DNA from: an uncultured Bacilli bacterium | Lineage (GTDB): Bacteria; Bacillota_I; Bacilli_A; RFN20; CAG-449 | Length of the DNA: 35,037 bases | NCBI GenBank assembly: GCA_947627505.1 | Contig: CANQWG010000010.1 | Span: 1-35,037 of the forward strand | Direction of reading: 5' to 3' | Shown: positions 16,601-25,570 of the stretch, piece by piece | Layout: each line of letters begins with the position of its first letter | How positions within the stretch are numbered: the first letter of the stretch is position 1 | Notes under the pieces: model-generated | The model's input: only the letters and a program-made list of their open reading frames with translations | Told to the model about the DNA's origin: nothing | Database searches by the model: none | Position numbers and translations under genes: made by a program

Positions 16601-18965
16601 AACTATAGTCCGCTTTTGCAACAGAAACCGTCGCATTTGCTACGTTCAAAACAATATTTAACTTTTCACCGACGCTCAATTCATAAACTTTAAAAGTTTG
16701 AGCGGTTGCTGAATCGTATAAAACCGAATTATCTCCGTTGTTTCCATATAAAATACCATTGGAGCACATAATTTTAAACTTCAACGGATATAAATCATTG
16801 TAATCACCTAACGAAGTAAATTCATATTGATAGATATCGTCGTTTATTTTAGAAAAAAGATATTGCTCGTTATTTAAAGCTTCTGCCCACCCATTGCCTT
16901 CAAAAGCAAAATAGTAGTCATAAGATGGGTCGGTCCATTGTCCTTCATTTTCATAACTATAGTTAAGTTTCATCTCATTCAAATCGAGCGTAAAGCAAAT
17001 CTTTTGATAGTCATTAAAGCCACTCAAAACCCCATTAGGGCCACCTTCAACGATATTGAAGTCTTCATCAAACCCGTAATCGACATTACCAAAGAAATTG
17101 CCATCATTGATTTTAAATTCGATTGAATTTCGATAAGATTTATCAATTTTAAAATCTAAGTTATAAATATTGTCGTTAGTACTTTTGGTAAATTTATATT
17201 TATCTAACGCTTCCCAACTTGAAAAATCACCGACGAGATAAAAATTTCCGTTAACCGGCTTAATCGGCTTATCATCATTTCCATCATCATCTTCTAAGGA
17301 TACATGTTTTAATTTTCTGTTTACGTAATTTTCAAACGTCAAGTTTCCGCTATACTCTTCAAGGGAGAAGCGAACTTCGTTATTTCTGATTCCACCGATT
17401 TCGCTTGTACGATAATCTTCGCCATAATTCGCTTCAGCCAACTGATAATATATGTTAAATTTCTCCGTAGTAAACCATCTCGAGATTTTTAATGCTTTAC
17501 AATAATTATCAAAATCGGTTTTTACTTGATTTGATGAAGAAGCTAAAATGGTCTTTAAATATAACGGATTTACTTGTTGACCACCATTACCTACGGCCAT
17601 ACGAGAATACATTTCAACTTCACTCATACCATTTCCACTTGGATTCCAATCTTCGCATAATCCAAAAACACGATCGTGATCATAGGGAATAATGATCATC
17701 TTACCATCAGTTCTTCGAATATAAAGATAATAGTTGTTGTAATTGTTACGCAAATCATCGGGATCACCGACAAGATAATTGATCGCTTCAAGCCGAGCAA
17801 AATATTGCAGATCGATTTTTTGAGCGATGTCATTGTAAGATCCACTATTTAAAGTTTCTAAAGCCGTTCTCAAACGATCATTATTATCGGTTCCTTTATT
17901 GGTTTTACGATTATAAACCGGCACATAGGCTCCGTTATCACGGTCTTCTCCGATTTTTTGACCGGAGAACGAATCATAAGTCATATCGGGAGTGCCGCCA
18001 CCGCTTCCCCGACCATAAGTTACCTTATAAAGATCGCCGTATTTAGAATTTGCCACTCCATTAGCGGCCGCTTTTTCTTCATCCCAAGTTCCCATATTGA
18101 GGTAACTTTGTTTAGAATCTAAATTTCTCTTAATAAATTCTTTATCGATGGTTTCATAAATCGAACAAACTCCTAAATCAAGAGTTCTGGTTCCATCATT
18201 GAAATCGAGATTGGCCAATGAAACGTGTGGCACCAATAATCCGTTGGCACGATAAATATCATAAGCATAAATCTCTTTAACGTGGGAAGCATCGTGAGTT
18301 CGATTCCATTTAATATCTAATTTTTCTAAACCCAACAAATTACGATTTTTTCGTTCTTCCCTTTCAGTAGGAGTATAAGTTTTAGCATCGCTACCATAAA
18401 TAGCGACGTCATCAAACAATTCACCAAACGATAATTTATAATGCGATTGATTCACCAAATTACCACTATCATCGAATGGATCAGATAATGACATATTTCC
18501 TTTAAGACGAATTCCGACATCATTAAAAGAATAATTATAGTTTTCACCACATCTTGTAAGCGAAATAGTGACTTCTTTAGCAATGCGATAGATATCCGAC
18601 TTAGCATAATTATAAAAATCCGATTTTAATTTCAATATTTGATTTTTATCCATCTTAATCGAAATATTAACTTTATTATGCAAATCAAAAAGATCTTCAT
18701 ATGTCATTTCGCTATTATTAGGACAAGTGTAAACTTTATCTTCATCGTGAGTGTCAATTTGTCGATAATCGTCAGGGATTGTTACAGAGCTTTGATTATG
18801 TGAAGAATCACCGCTTGTATCACTTTGAACAAATGAACTCTCATCACCTTCACTATTACTTTGATTTTCATTTGAATTCTCATTTGAAGAAGAAGGTTGT
18901 TTGAAAAAAGAACATGAGCTTAATGCAACGAGTGTTAAAAGCAAACCTAATTTCATTTTTTTCAT
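16593..18965 (-). CDS. CotH-kinase lipoprotein with two C-terminal beta domains
   Basis: 790 residues. A lipoprotein signal ends at Cys18 (ALSSC). A Ser/Asn-rich linker (about 20-62) leads to the CotH domain (about 75-560). CotH motifs present are GIRLKGNMS (151-159), LEKLDIKWNRTHDASHVKEI (213-232), and VGDPDDLRNNYNNYYLY then IPYDHDRVFG (399-435), which corresponds to the metal-binding Asp motif of CotH kinases. An acidic linker is followed by two related domains (about 573-672 and 683-790) that begin NFYLVGDFSSW and YYFAFEGNGW and resemble carbohydrate-binding beta-sandwiches of the SusE/F or CBM kind. The ATG at 18965 has AGAGG upstream, inside the mgsA end; a longer reading from 19007 lacks that support. 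It overlaps the kinase gene by 8 bases. CotH phosphorylates spore-coat serines in Bacillus; the substrate here is unknown. Confidence 0.87.
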   Translation of the reverse strand: MKKMKLGLLLTLVALSSCSFFKQPSSSNENSNENQSNSEGDESSFVQSDTSGDSSHNQSSVTIPDDYRQIDTHDEDKVYTCPNNSEMTYEDLFDLHNKVNISIKMDKNQILKLKSDFYNYAKSDIYRIAKEVTISLTRCGENYNYSFNDVGIRLKGNMSLSDPFDDSGNLVNQSHYKLSFGELFDDVAIYGSDAKTYTPTEREERKNRNLLGLEKLDIKWNRTHDASHVKEIYAYDIYRANGLLVPHVSLANLDFNDGTRTLDLGVCSIYETIDKEFIKRNLDSKQSYLNMGTWDEEKAAANGVANSKYGDLYKVTYGRGSGGGTPDMTYDSFSGQKIGEDRDNGAYVPVYNRKTNKGTDNNDRLRTALETLNSGSYNDIAQKIDLQYFARLEAINYLVGDPDDLRNNYNNYYLYIRRTDGKMIIIPYDHDRVFGLCEDWNPSGNGMSEVEMYSRMAVGNGGQQVNPLYLKTILASSSNQVKTDFDNYCKALKISRWFTTEKFNIYYQLAEANYGEDYRTSEIGGIRNNEVRFSLEEYSGNLTFENYVNRKLKHVSLEDDDGNDDKPIKPVNGNFYLVGDFSSWEALDKYKFTKSTNDNIYNLDFKIDKSYRNSIEFKINDGNFFGNVDYGFDEDFNIVEGGPNGVLSGFNDYQKICFTLDLNEMKLNYSYENEGQWTDPSYDYYFAFEGNGWAEALNNEQYLFSKINDDIYQYEFTSLGDYNDLYPLKFKIMCSNGILYGNNGDNSVLYDSATAQTFKVYELSVGEKLNIVLNVANATVSVAKADYSYE

Positions 18966-18966
18966 T

Positions 18967-19362
18967 TTAATTACCTCTTTTACGATCCTTGATATGACCT
19001 TCATCAAGTGCGTGAATCATAATCATCGCACTTGTAACATTGGTGGCAAGTGGTACATTTTGAACATCGCACAGTCTAAGCAGTGCTGAAATATCCGGTT
19101 CATGAGGTTGGGCCGTCAAGGGATCTCTTAAAAAAATCACCAAATCAAGTTCGCCATTAGCGAGCATCGAACCAATCTGTTGATCACCGCCCAAAGGACC
19201 GCTTTTCATGCGATGAATTTGCAATCCGGTTTCTCCCATTACTAAAGTACCTGTAGTTCCCGTAGCGTACAACGTATGTTTGGCCAGAATATCTTTATAC
19301 TTTATGGCCAATTTAATCATCTCATCTTTTTTCTTGTCGTGTGCAATCAAAGCGACATTCAT
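18967..19362 (-). CDS. mgsA: Methylglyoxal synthase
   Basis: 131 residues, the usual length. The motifs [17 protein letters not shown] (catalytic Asp of the GGD motif) and [24 protein letters not shown] are all present. It converts dihydroxyacetone phosphate to methylglyoxal and phosphate, an overflow route that frees phosphate when sugar phosphates build up. A phosphorolytic glucan pathway upstream would draw on phosphate, so the link may be physiological, but this is inference. A strong Shine-Dalgarno (AGGAGAG) and an extended -10 promoter precede it. Its stop is 1 base from the CotH start, so it probably leads the cassette transcript. Confidence 0.96.
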   Translation of the reverse strand: MNVALIAHDKKKDEMIKLAIKYKDILAKHTLYATGTTGTLVMGETGLQIHRMKSGPLGGDQQIGSMLANGELDLVIFLRDPLTAQPHEPDISALLRLCDVQNVPLATNVTSAMIMIHALDEGHIKDRKRGN

Positions 19363-19383
19363 AATGACACTCTCCTTTTTTTA

Positions 19384-19392
19384 ATTATAGCA
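19384..19392 (-). promoter_or_regulatory. Extended -10 promoter of mgsA and the following cassette
   Basis: The minus strand reads TGCTATAAT, an extended -10 element with a perfect TATAAT (19384-19389). The -35 region is poor, as is common for extended -10 promoters. The predicted start is about 15 bases before the ATG at 19362. No clear terminator lies between the GH30 stop (19466) and this element, so readthrough from the glucan operon is possible. Confidence 0.5.
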
Positions 19393-19465
19393 CCTAAAAT
19401 ATATCTTTTATAATATTATTTTATTTGACATGATAAGACTATTATTTAACCATATATCAAAATTA

Positions 19466-20767
19466 TTAAATTACAAGCGTCGTAACGGATTCTGCATCAA
19501 TAGATAATTTGTAGGTAATACCTTTAACTTGAATAGTTGTCTCTTTACTAGCACCTTCATTAGCAATTACCACTATTATTTGGCCATTAGGATTTTTATA
19601 AGATGTAACTAGCAACTCACTTTGGTTTTTAACATCGATCCTTTTAGCACCCTTTTCAACAAAATGGGCAAAATGTTTGACGATATAATAACTCGGATTA
19701 AAGTGTAACTCTTTGGTTTTAGTATCAAACATGATCAACGCTTCACAATAATTACCGACGTGATTAGGGCCACCTTTTTGATCCAAAAGCAAATTCCAAT
19801 CAATAAACCCTTCCGTATAATTTAAACTATCCAAAATATAGTTTTTGGCGTAACGCAACGCATTTTTCATCGTTCCGCTGGCACTTGAAGGATCTTGAGG
19901 ATTAAGTCCTAATAGTTCGATGCAACCTTCAGTAAAAATCAAGTGTTTACTTGGATGCATATCATGTACTTTTTTAAGATTATTTGAACAATATCCCTCA
20001 TACCAATGATAAGCAAAACCATATATGATTTCATCTGCCTTATCATCTTCATAATATCCTTGAACTCGTTCGACAATGACGTCGCGATTATGGTCCCAAA
20101 ACAACAACTTGGTATTTAATTTTTCTTTTTGAATGTTTTCATAAATTTTCTTACCTAGTTTCATTTCGTTTTGAGGAGTATAAATACACGATTCCCAACT
20201 TTGAACTGCTTCCGGTTCGTTTTGAATGCTCAGCAACGAAATTTCGATTCCCGCTTGTTTCATGTGTTTCAAATATAACGTAAGGTACTTAGCATAGTCA
20301 TCATAACTGTTTTCTTTAAGATACCCACCACGACATTTTTCGTTCGTTGTTTTAAACATTTTAGGTGGTGACCAAGGCGAAGCCATAAAGGTGATATCAT
20401 TCTTTTGAAGCGCCTTAAGAACAAATGGTAAGATGTGTTTTTTATCGTAGTCTAAAGAAAAATCCGAACAATCGGGTTTAAAAGCATAATCATAATCCGC
20501 TGTTGCAAAATCGCAAGATCCGATAGTAAGACGTCCCAAATTATAATTAAGCCCATCTTTTGAAAAATAAGCGTCTAAAACCTTAGTCTTTTGCTCTTCG
20601 TTTAATTTTTCAAAAATCGAACATGCCGCATCGGTAAAAGCCCCTCCAAAGCCTAAATGGGTCTGGTAAGTAATCTTATCGTCAACGATTATTTGAGGAT
20701 TACTTTTATAGGCATCGCAATGCTTTACCTTAAAATAATTATTATAAGTTGAAGTGATCTGTTTCAT
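19466..20767 (-). CDS. Cytoplasmic GH30 beta-glycosidase
   Basis: 433 residues with the GH30 layout: a (beta/alpha)8 barrel from about residue 35 and a short beta domain at the end. GFGGAFTDAA (39-48) and SPWSPPKMFK are family signatures. The acid/base is Glu184 in IQNEPEA and the nucleophile Glu280 in FTEGC. Characterised relatives are glucosylceramidases and beta-1,6- or beta-1,3-glucan-active enzymes. There is no signal peptide, so it acts on imported oligosaccharides. Its place at the end of a laminarin-type operon suggests removal of beta-1,6 branches or of glucose units, by inference. The start has AAGGA ten bases upstream and overlaps the previous gene by 26 bases. Subfamily not determined. 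Confidence 0.9.
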   Translation of the reverse strand: MKQITSTYNNYFKVKHCDAYKSNPQIIVDDKITYQTHLGFGGAFTDAACSIFEKLNEEQKTKVLDAYFSKDGLNYNLGRLTIGSCDFATADYDYAFKPDCSDFSLDYDKKHILPFVLKALQKNDITFMASPWSPPKMFKTTNEKCRGGYLKENSYDDYAKYLTLYLKHMKQAGIEISLLSIQNEPEAVQSWESCIYTPQNEMKLGKKIYENIQKEKLNTKLLFWDHNRDVIVERVQGYYEDDKADEIIYGFAYHWYEGYCSNNLKKVHDMHPSKHLIFTEGCIELLGLNPQDPSSASGTMKNALRYAKNYILDSLNYTEGFIDWNLLLDQKGGPNHVGNYCEALIMFDTKTKELHFNPSYYIVKHFAHFVEKGAKRIDVKNQSELLVTSYKNPNGQIIVVIANEGASKETTIQVKGITYKLSIDAESVTTLVI

Positions 20768-21563
20768 TTTTTTTCAATCCTTTCCGATAAATCTCTTTAA
20801 ATTGATTTTTATTGATCGTCATGTCGAAGACATGAAGAGAAAAAGCCATAAATACTACTTGAGCAAACCCAAAATAGAAAACCATGGAAATAAAAATACT
20901 GATCCATATGGCAAAATTATAAGGGATAAATTCAAATAGTAAAAATGGGATCATCACCAATATGAAAATTAAGATATTTTTATGCAGATATCCAAAAGTA
21001 AATCTCAAAGCATTGTTAAGCAACTGTTTGAATGTCACTTGATACAAAATCGTCTGTGTCTGCATATATAAAATCACGATTAAGACCAAGAAAAACAAAG
21101 CGTAGCTAAGACCGCTTAAAATAATTTTAAAATTACTATTAAGTTCCATAACGCTTATTAAAGATAACGAAGTATGCAAAATAAAATAGAATATTCCACA
21201 TAGTGCAAAAATCTTTGCGAAAGATTTACCGTTTTTCTTAATCCCCAAAGCGAAGTCTTTTGTGACATTGGCTCCTTCATTAAAGAGCAGGCGTTTAAAA
21301 AAATATAATCCTCCGGCAAAGCCCAAAGACATGATCATCAAAAGGAAGATCAAAACGCCATAAATTAAAATCACATTCAGCAATTGATTTTCGGCAAAAA
21401 ACGAAGAGAATCCCACAAAGACGATCCACAATATCGAAGGTAACGCAAATAAAAACGTGTAGATACTGCAAGTTATGATTTCAAAAAGATGATATCGCAA
21501 AACATCGATAATCTGTTCTCGTCTATTTAAAGGTAAATTGCCTTCATTAAAATTTTCAATCAT
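20742..21563 (-). CDS. DUF624/YesL-like membrane protein
   Basis: About 273 residues with six hydrophobic helices and a basic, polar C-terminus. The overall pattern (an N-terminal amphipathic region, paired helices, a GGLYFFKRLLFNEGANVTKDFALGIKKNGKS loop near residue 88) is reminiscent of DUF624 proteins, which accompany ABC sugar transporters in Bacillota and have no settled function. The ATG at 21563 has GAAAGG at better spacing than the ATG at 21569. It overlaps the upstream gene by 8 bases and the GH30 gene by 26, so all are translated as one unit. Family assignment is by pattern only. Confidence 0.6.
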   Translation of the reverse strand: MIENFNEGNLPLNRREQIIDVLRYHLFEIITCSIYTFLFALPSILWIVFVGFSSFFAENQLLNVILIYGVLIFLLMIMSLGFAGGLYFFKRLLFNEGANVTKDFALGIKKNGKSFAKIFALCGIFYFILHTSLSLISVMELNSNFKIILSGLSYALFFLVLIVILYMQTQTILYQVTFKQLLNNALRFTFGYLHKNILIFILVMIPFLLFEFIPYNFAIWISIFISMVFYFGFAQVVFMAFSLHVFDMTINKNQFKEIYRKGLKKNETDHFNL

Positions 21564-22194
21564 GCGCATACCTTTCTAGAATAAATTTTGCCGTTTGAAG
21601 CGCCATATCATTCAAGTCATCGGTTTTTCCAAATTTTAAACTATTTTTGTTAAAAACCATATAAAAATTATCAATCGGGTTAAATTCTATCCATTGATCA
21701 AAATGGTATTGATTGTTAAATAATGGATTTTCATGATCATAAATTTTTATACCATAACTTTCAGTCTGATAATTATAGTATTCTACTATCATTTCATCAC
21801 TAACAATTTGCTCTTTCATTTGTGAATCTATTTCAAGAAAATTGTCCTTAATCAAGCTTGAAACGTCGATTAAATCTTGCTCTCTTAGAATCAAAATATC
21901 GGCATTTGTTCCAAAGGCTTCATAAAAATCAAATAGTTTAGGATCTTCAGGAGAATATAAATAAAAATTATATTCTAGAATCCGAGGATCCTGTTCTTTT
22001 AAATCTTGGGCGAATTTTTCATCGATCAAACGTTCACCCTCTACGAAGATATTGATTTTTTCTTCATCTTTATATTCGTTGATTTTATTGAGCGAATAAT
22101 AAAACAAGCAATAAAATAAAAGAAAAACGACGATAAGAAAAATCCAATTATATTCAAAATACCGCGATAACTTTCTTTTCGATAATTCTTTCAT
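21556..22194 (-). CDS. Membrane-anchored protein with a solute-binding-like lobe (unrecognised)
   Basis: 212 residues from the ATG at 22194. One membrane helix (about residues 17-38) is followed by an outside domain of about 170 residues. The domain contains INIFVEGERL, NADILILREQDLID and DNFYMVFNKNSL near the end, which recall segments of MalE-like solute-binding proteins but cover only part of that fold. The start was chosen on GAGGAAA upstream; a TTG further 5' is less likely. It overlaps the DUF624-like gene by 8 bases and is separated from the gene before it by 1 base. A role as a small accessory part of the sugar transporter is a guess from context. Confidence 0.6.
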   Translation of the reverse strand: MKELSKRKLSRYFEYNWIFLIVVFLLFYCLFYYSLNKINEYKDEEKINIFVEGERLIDEKFAQDLKEQDPRILEYNFYLYSPEDPKLFDFYEAFGTNADILILREQDLIDVSSLIKDNFLEIDSQMKEQIVSDEMIVEYYNYQTESYGIKIYDHENPLFNNQYHFDQWIEFNPIDNFYMVFNKNSLKFGKTDDLNDMALQTAKFILERYAHD

Positions 22195-22195
22195 C

Positions 22196-22681
22196 TTAGA
22201 TTTCCTCAATCTTTACAATCACGCGATTAAAAACCGCTATCCGATAGTTTTTTTGTTCTATCAAGTCTTTTAAATAATCCGCTAAAAGATAGTAATGTAA
22301 CGTTTTATTTAATTCGTCGTCAATCACTTCGATTTTACATACATCAAAACCTTCATATATTTCAAAATTACGATTTATTTTGCTGATCTTCATCTCGTTC
22401 AGTTTAGGATGGCTATGTTCAGCGTTATAAATAAGCGTCAAAATTTTTCTTTGAGGATTAACGACACTAAACCACAAAAAAGACATAAACCCGGCACAAA
22501 GACTACAGATAATCGTGCTACCAAATACAAACCACATCATCGTTTCTCGATTCTGCAAAACGAAAGTTAAGATAATGCATAAGACGATCACGACAGCGAA
22601 AAAGATCATCATTACAACATACATGGTGACCTTTTTTTTCAAGTTATTAAAGAAAGTATCTGTCAATAAATCGTATATCAT
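22196..22681 (-). CDS. Small two-helix membrane protein, function unknown
   Basis: 161 residues. Two membrane helices (about 18-43 and 49-70) are followed by a soluble cytoplasmic domain of about 85 residues with alternating strands ([34 protein letters not shown]). No family is recognised. The ATG overlaps the stop of the transporter ATPase gene by 4 bases, which strongly suggests that it is made with the transporter. Together with the next two genes it forms a run of three membrane proteins placed between the ATPase and the GH30 enzyme. Confidence 0.65.
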   Translation of the reverse strand: MIYDLLTDTFFNNLKKKVTMYVVMMIFFAVVIVLCIILTFVLQNRETMMWFVFGSTIICSLCAGFMSFLWFSVVNPQRKILTLIYNAEHSHPKLNEMKISKINRNFEIYEGFDVCKIEVIDDELNKTLHYYLLADYLKDLIEQKNYRIAVFNRVIVKIEEI

Positions 22682-24117
22682 GCGATATATTTTTCGGTAT
22701 TCACATCGAATAGATGGACTTTGTCTAGGTCAAATACGATCTCGATTTCTTCATGGTTATTGATATCGCGAACCGCGGAAAGTTTTGCAATTAAGCGCTC
22801 ATCTTTAACCATCGTATGAATGAAATATTCTTGACCGAGCAATTCCGCTGTCATCACTTCGACCTTCAAAGGTTTTGAAAGGTTAGTCGCATTGGTAGAC
22901 ATTCCGCTTTCAGTGATATTTTCTGGACGCACCCCAAAAATAATCTGATGCTTTCCTTCTTTTAAGTAAGTGTCAATAATCGATAGTTGCTTATCGATCG
23001 AATTGATTTCTTGACTATCGAGGATTTTTTCTTCTTCACTCAAAACACTTTGATCTTTTCCAAGCAAATCTTCTTTTTGTTGTTTGAGTCTCAATATCTC
23101 TGACGCGTAAAAATCATCGTGAGCTTTTTGATGTTTTTTCGTCAATTCAATTTCAAATCCGTTTTGCAAAATCAATTTACCATGATCATAAGTGGCTTTT
23201 AAAATATTCATCGCCGGAGAACCAATAAAGGTGGCCACAAAGATATTGCTCGGATGATTGTAGACTTCTTTTGGAGTCCCGACTTGTTGTATTCTTCCTT
23301 TATTCATGACGACGATGCGGGTTGCCATCGTCATCGCTTCCGTTTGGTCGTGAGTAACGTAAATCGTCGTCGAGCCTAAAGTTTCATGAAGATTGACAAT
23401 CTCGCTTCTCATTTGAACACGCAGCTTGGCATCAAGATTGGATAAAGGTTCATCCATCAAAAACAATTTAGTGTCGCGTACGATCGCTCTTCCTAAAGCC
23501 ACACGTTGACATTGTCCACCCGACAACGCCTTCGGTTTACGATCCAAATATTCTTCAAGTTGCAAGATTTTAGCGACACGATGAACTTTTTCATCGATTT
23601 CTTCTTTCGGCACTTTACGCATTTTTAACCCGAAAGCCATGTTATTATAAACCGACATATGGGGATATAATGCATAGTTTTGGAAGACCATTGAAAGATT
23701 ACGATCTTTTGGTTCTAAATCATTCGAATAAACTTTATCGATATACAAATCACCGGACGTGATCGCTTCAAGACCGGCGATCATTCTTAAAGTCGTCGAT
23801 TTACCACATCCTGACGGACCGACAAAAACGATAAATTCATGTTCCTTGATTTCTAAGTTAAAATCAAAGACCGCTTGAACTCTATTACCATAGATTTTAT
23901 TGATATGTTGTAAAGAGATAAAGCTATCTTCAGGAGCGACTTTCGGTTCTAAGCGATGTTTGCTTTGATATTCAATCATCTCTTTATAAACGCGTTCTCG
24001 TTTTTTCTCTAAAAGTTTTTCCTGTTCTTCGTCTTGCTTTTCTTTTTCTTTACGAAGGGCCTTGGCCTTGCGGATTTCTTCTTTTTCCTCTTCGGTTTTA
24101 GGGGCATTAAATTTCAT
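22678..24117 (-). CDS. UgpC/MsmK-type sugar ABC transporter ATPase with extra segments
   Basis: 479 residues, about 100 more than usual for this family. Residues 1-62 are a very charged, Glu/Lys-rich helix ahead of the normal start. The ATPase core follows: Walker [10 protein letters not shown] (100-108), Q146, LSGGQ (198-202), Walker B LFLMDEP (218-224), H256. The regulatory TOBE-type domain begins near 285 but is split by about 60 charged residues (327-388, coiled-coil-like) before FGVRPENI. It energises the CUT1 permeases encoded 7 kb upstream in the same operon; in many Bacillota a single such ATPase serves several sugar importers. The start has a Shine-Dalgarno AAGGAG. Confidence 0.92.
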   Translation of the reverse strand: MKFNAPKTEEEKEEIRKAKALRKEKEKQDEEQEKLLEKKRERVYKEMIEYQSKHRLEPKVAPEDSFISLQHINKIYGNRVQAVFDFNLEIKEHEFIVFVGPSGCGKSTTLRMIAGLEAITSGDLYIDKVYSNDLEPKDRNLSMVFQNYALYPHMSVYNNMAFGLKMRKVPKEEIDEKVHRVAKILQLEEYLDRKPKALSGGQCQRVALGRAIVRDTKLFLMDEPLSNLDAKLRVQMRSEIVNLHETLGSTTIYVTHDQTEAMTMATRIVVMNKGRIQQVGTPKEVYNHPSNIFVATFIGSPAMNILKATYDHGKLILQNGFEIELTKKHQKAHDDFYASEILRLKQQKEDLLGKDQSVLSEEEKILDSQEINSIDKQLSIIDTYLKEGKHQIIFGVRPENITESGMSTNATNLSKPLKVEVMTAELLGQEYFIHTMVKDERLIAKLSAVRDINNHEEIEIVFDLDKVHLFDVNTEKYIA

Positions 24118-24128
24118 GTTTCTTCTCC

Positions 24129-25559
24129 TTATTTCTTAAACCATTTGACGTAATCTATCATCATATTCGCCGGTAAATCAGAATTGACCGGCAAACGATT
24201 GCCATCGAAGTTACCACCGACTGCCATATTTAATAAGATGTGAAAATTTTGATCAAACGGGGCAGGAAATTCTCCCGATTCTTCTTTGACGCTCCAAGGA
24301 TCATTATTCGCATCGGCAGTGTAGAATAAATTACCATCGCAATACCATTTAAGGGATCCTTCTTCCCATTCTACCGCATAGACATGGAAATTTGAAATAT
24401 CTTGACCTTGCGGGAAAAGATAATTTCCCGCCGTTGAAGTATGAGCGCCTTGAGCTGTCGCATAGTGAATGGTACCAAACATCGAGCCGTGAATTCTTCC
24501 ACGTACTTCCATAATATCAATTTCGCCGCTATTGGGCCATCCTCCATAAGGATTTTTAGTTTTGTTATTATCGGGAAGCATCCAGAAAGCCGGCCACAAA
24601 CCATCACCATACGGGCAAGAGATTCTCGCTTCAATTCTACCATAGGTGTAGGATACTTTTTCTTGGGAACGGATTCTGCCGCTGGTGTAATTTTTACCGC
24701 GCGTATCGTTACGACCTTCTTCTCTTTTCGCGGTAATATACATCATCGAATCTTTAAATTTAATATTGTCTTCACGATAAAATTGTTTCTCTTGGTTACC
24801 CCAATCTTCGACATTATATTTCTTTCCGTCTCCGATCATCACTTCCCAGTTATTGTAATTGAGGTTATTGCTCGAAAAGTCGTCTTTGAAAATCAAGCGA
24901 TAGTCTCCGACCTTTTCAACTTCTTCTTCAATGGCCTCTTTTCCGTCTGCAGAAGGAAGAATATCGATCACTAAGTTTTCACTTTGTTTAGTCGGATTGA
25001 TTTTAGAGAACGCATTCACGATTACTTTTCCTTCTAAGCCTCTTTGAATTGCTCTTAAATTACCTTCTTGATCGATAGTCGCTAACGCTTCGTTATTAAC
25101 CATCCAGCCAATTCCACTTCCCGTGGTATCGCCTTGAACGGAACCACTTAATTTAATCGTTTCCCCGACTCTAATCGATGTCGGTTTAGTAGTGATTGAA
25201 ACGCTTATAAGACCATTGTAATTGACATTAACTGTAACTTCCGCGCTTTTATCGGGATCAGCCACGCTAGTCGCTTTGACTTTAGTCGTTCCTTGAGAAA
25301 GACCCGTCAATTTTCCGTCCTCGCTGATGGAAGCGACAAGCGGATCATCCGCGGTCCACTTCACTCCTTGATTAGAATCGTCGTTATTGACGACCGCTTT
25401 TAATTCGATTTGATTTCCGCATTCTACGCGACTTGGACAATCTTCGGCAATGCTGACTGCAAGTTCTTTCTTTTCCGGTTCGCTTTCATTGCCACATCCG
25501 ACCAATACCGAAAGCGAAGACAATGCACAAAGTGCTAAATACAAATGTGATTTTTTCAT
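24129..25559 (-). CDS. GH16 laminarinase lipoprotein with two Big2 domains
   Basis: 476 residues. A lipoprotein signal ends in LVGC (Cys22). Two Ig-like bacterial Big2 domains (about 32-112 and 117-200) precede a GH16 domain (about 218-476). The catalytic motif is GEIDIME, with nucleophile Glu346, helper Asp348 and acid/base Glu351. WPAFWMLP and the strand order fit GH16 endo-beta-1,3-glucanases (laminarinases); the extra Met in EIDIME is the beta-1,3-glucanase-type form rather than the EIDIE form of lichenases. It would cut beta-1,3-glucan at the cell surface and feed the importer. It starts 12 bases after the phosphorylase stop. Confidence 0.94.
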   Translation of the reverse strand: MKKSHLYLALCALSSLSVLVGCGNESEPEKKELAVSIAEDCPSRVECGNQIELKAVVNNDDSNQGVKWTADDPLVASISEDGKLTGLSQGTTKVKATSVADPDKSAEVTVNVNYNGLISVSITTKPTSIRVGETIKLSGSVQGDTTGSGIGWMVNNEALATIDQEGNLRAIQRGLEGKVIVNAFSKINPTKQSENLVIDILPSADGKEAIEEEVEKVGDYRLIFKDDFSSNNLNYNNWEVMIGDGKKYNVEDWGNQEKQFYREDNIKFKDSMMYITAKREEGRNDTRGKNYTSGRIRSQEKVSYTYGRIEARISCPYGDGLWPAFWMLPDNNKTKNPYGGWPNSGEIDIMEVRGRIHGSMFGTIHYATAQGAHTSTAGNYLFPQGQDISNFHVYAVEWEEGSLKWYCDGNLFYTADANNDPWSVKEESGEFPAPFDQNFHILLNMAVGGNFDGNRLPVNSDLPANMMIDYVKWFKK

Positions 25560-25570
25560 GACCTTACCTC

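Noticed and set aside
19363-19465. An intrinsic terminator after the GH30 gene, and a plus-strand TTGACA near 19435
   Set aside because: The gap contains only AT-rich imperfect repeats with no stable stem followed by T. The plus-strand TTGACA has no plus-strand gene to serve.
24441-24974. A 177-codon open frame on the plus strand
   Set aside because: It lies fully inside the GH16 gene in antisense, its translation has no recognisable domain, and no ribosome-binding site or promoter supports it. The catalytic GH16 motif on the other strand settles the coding strand.
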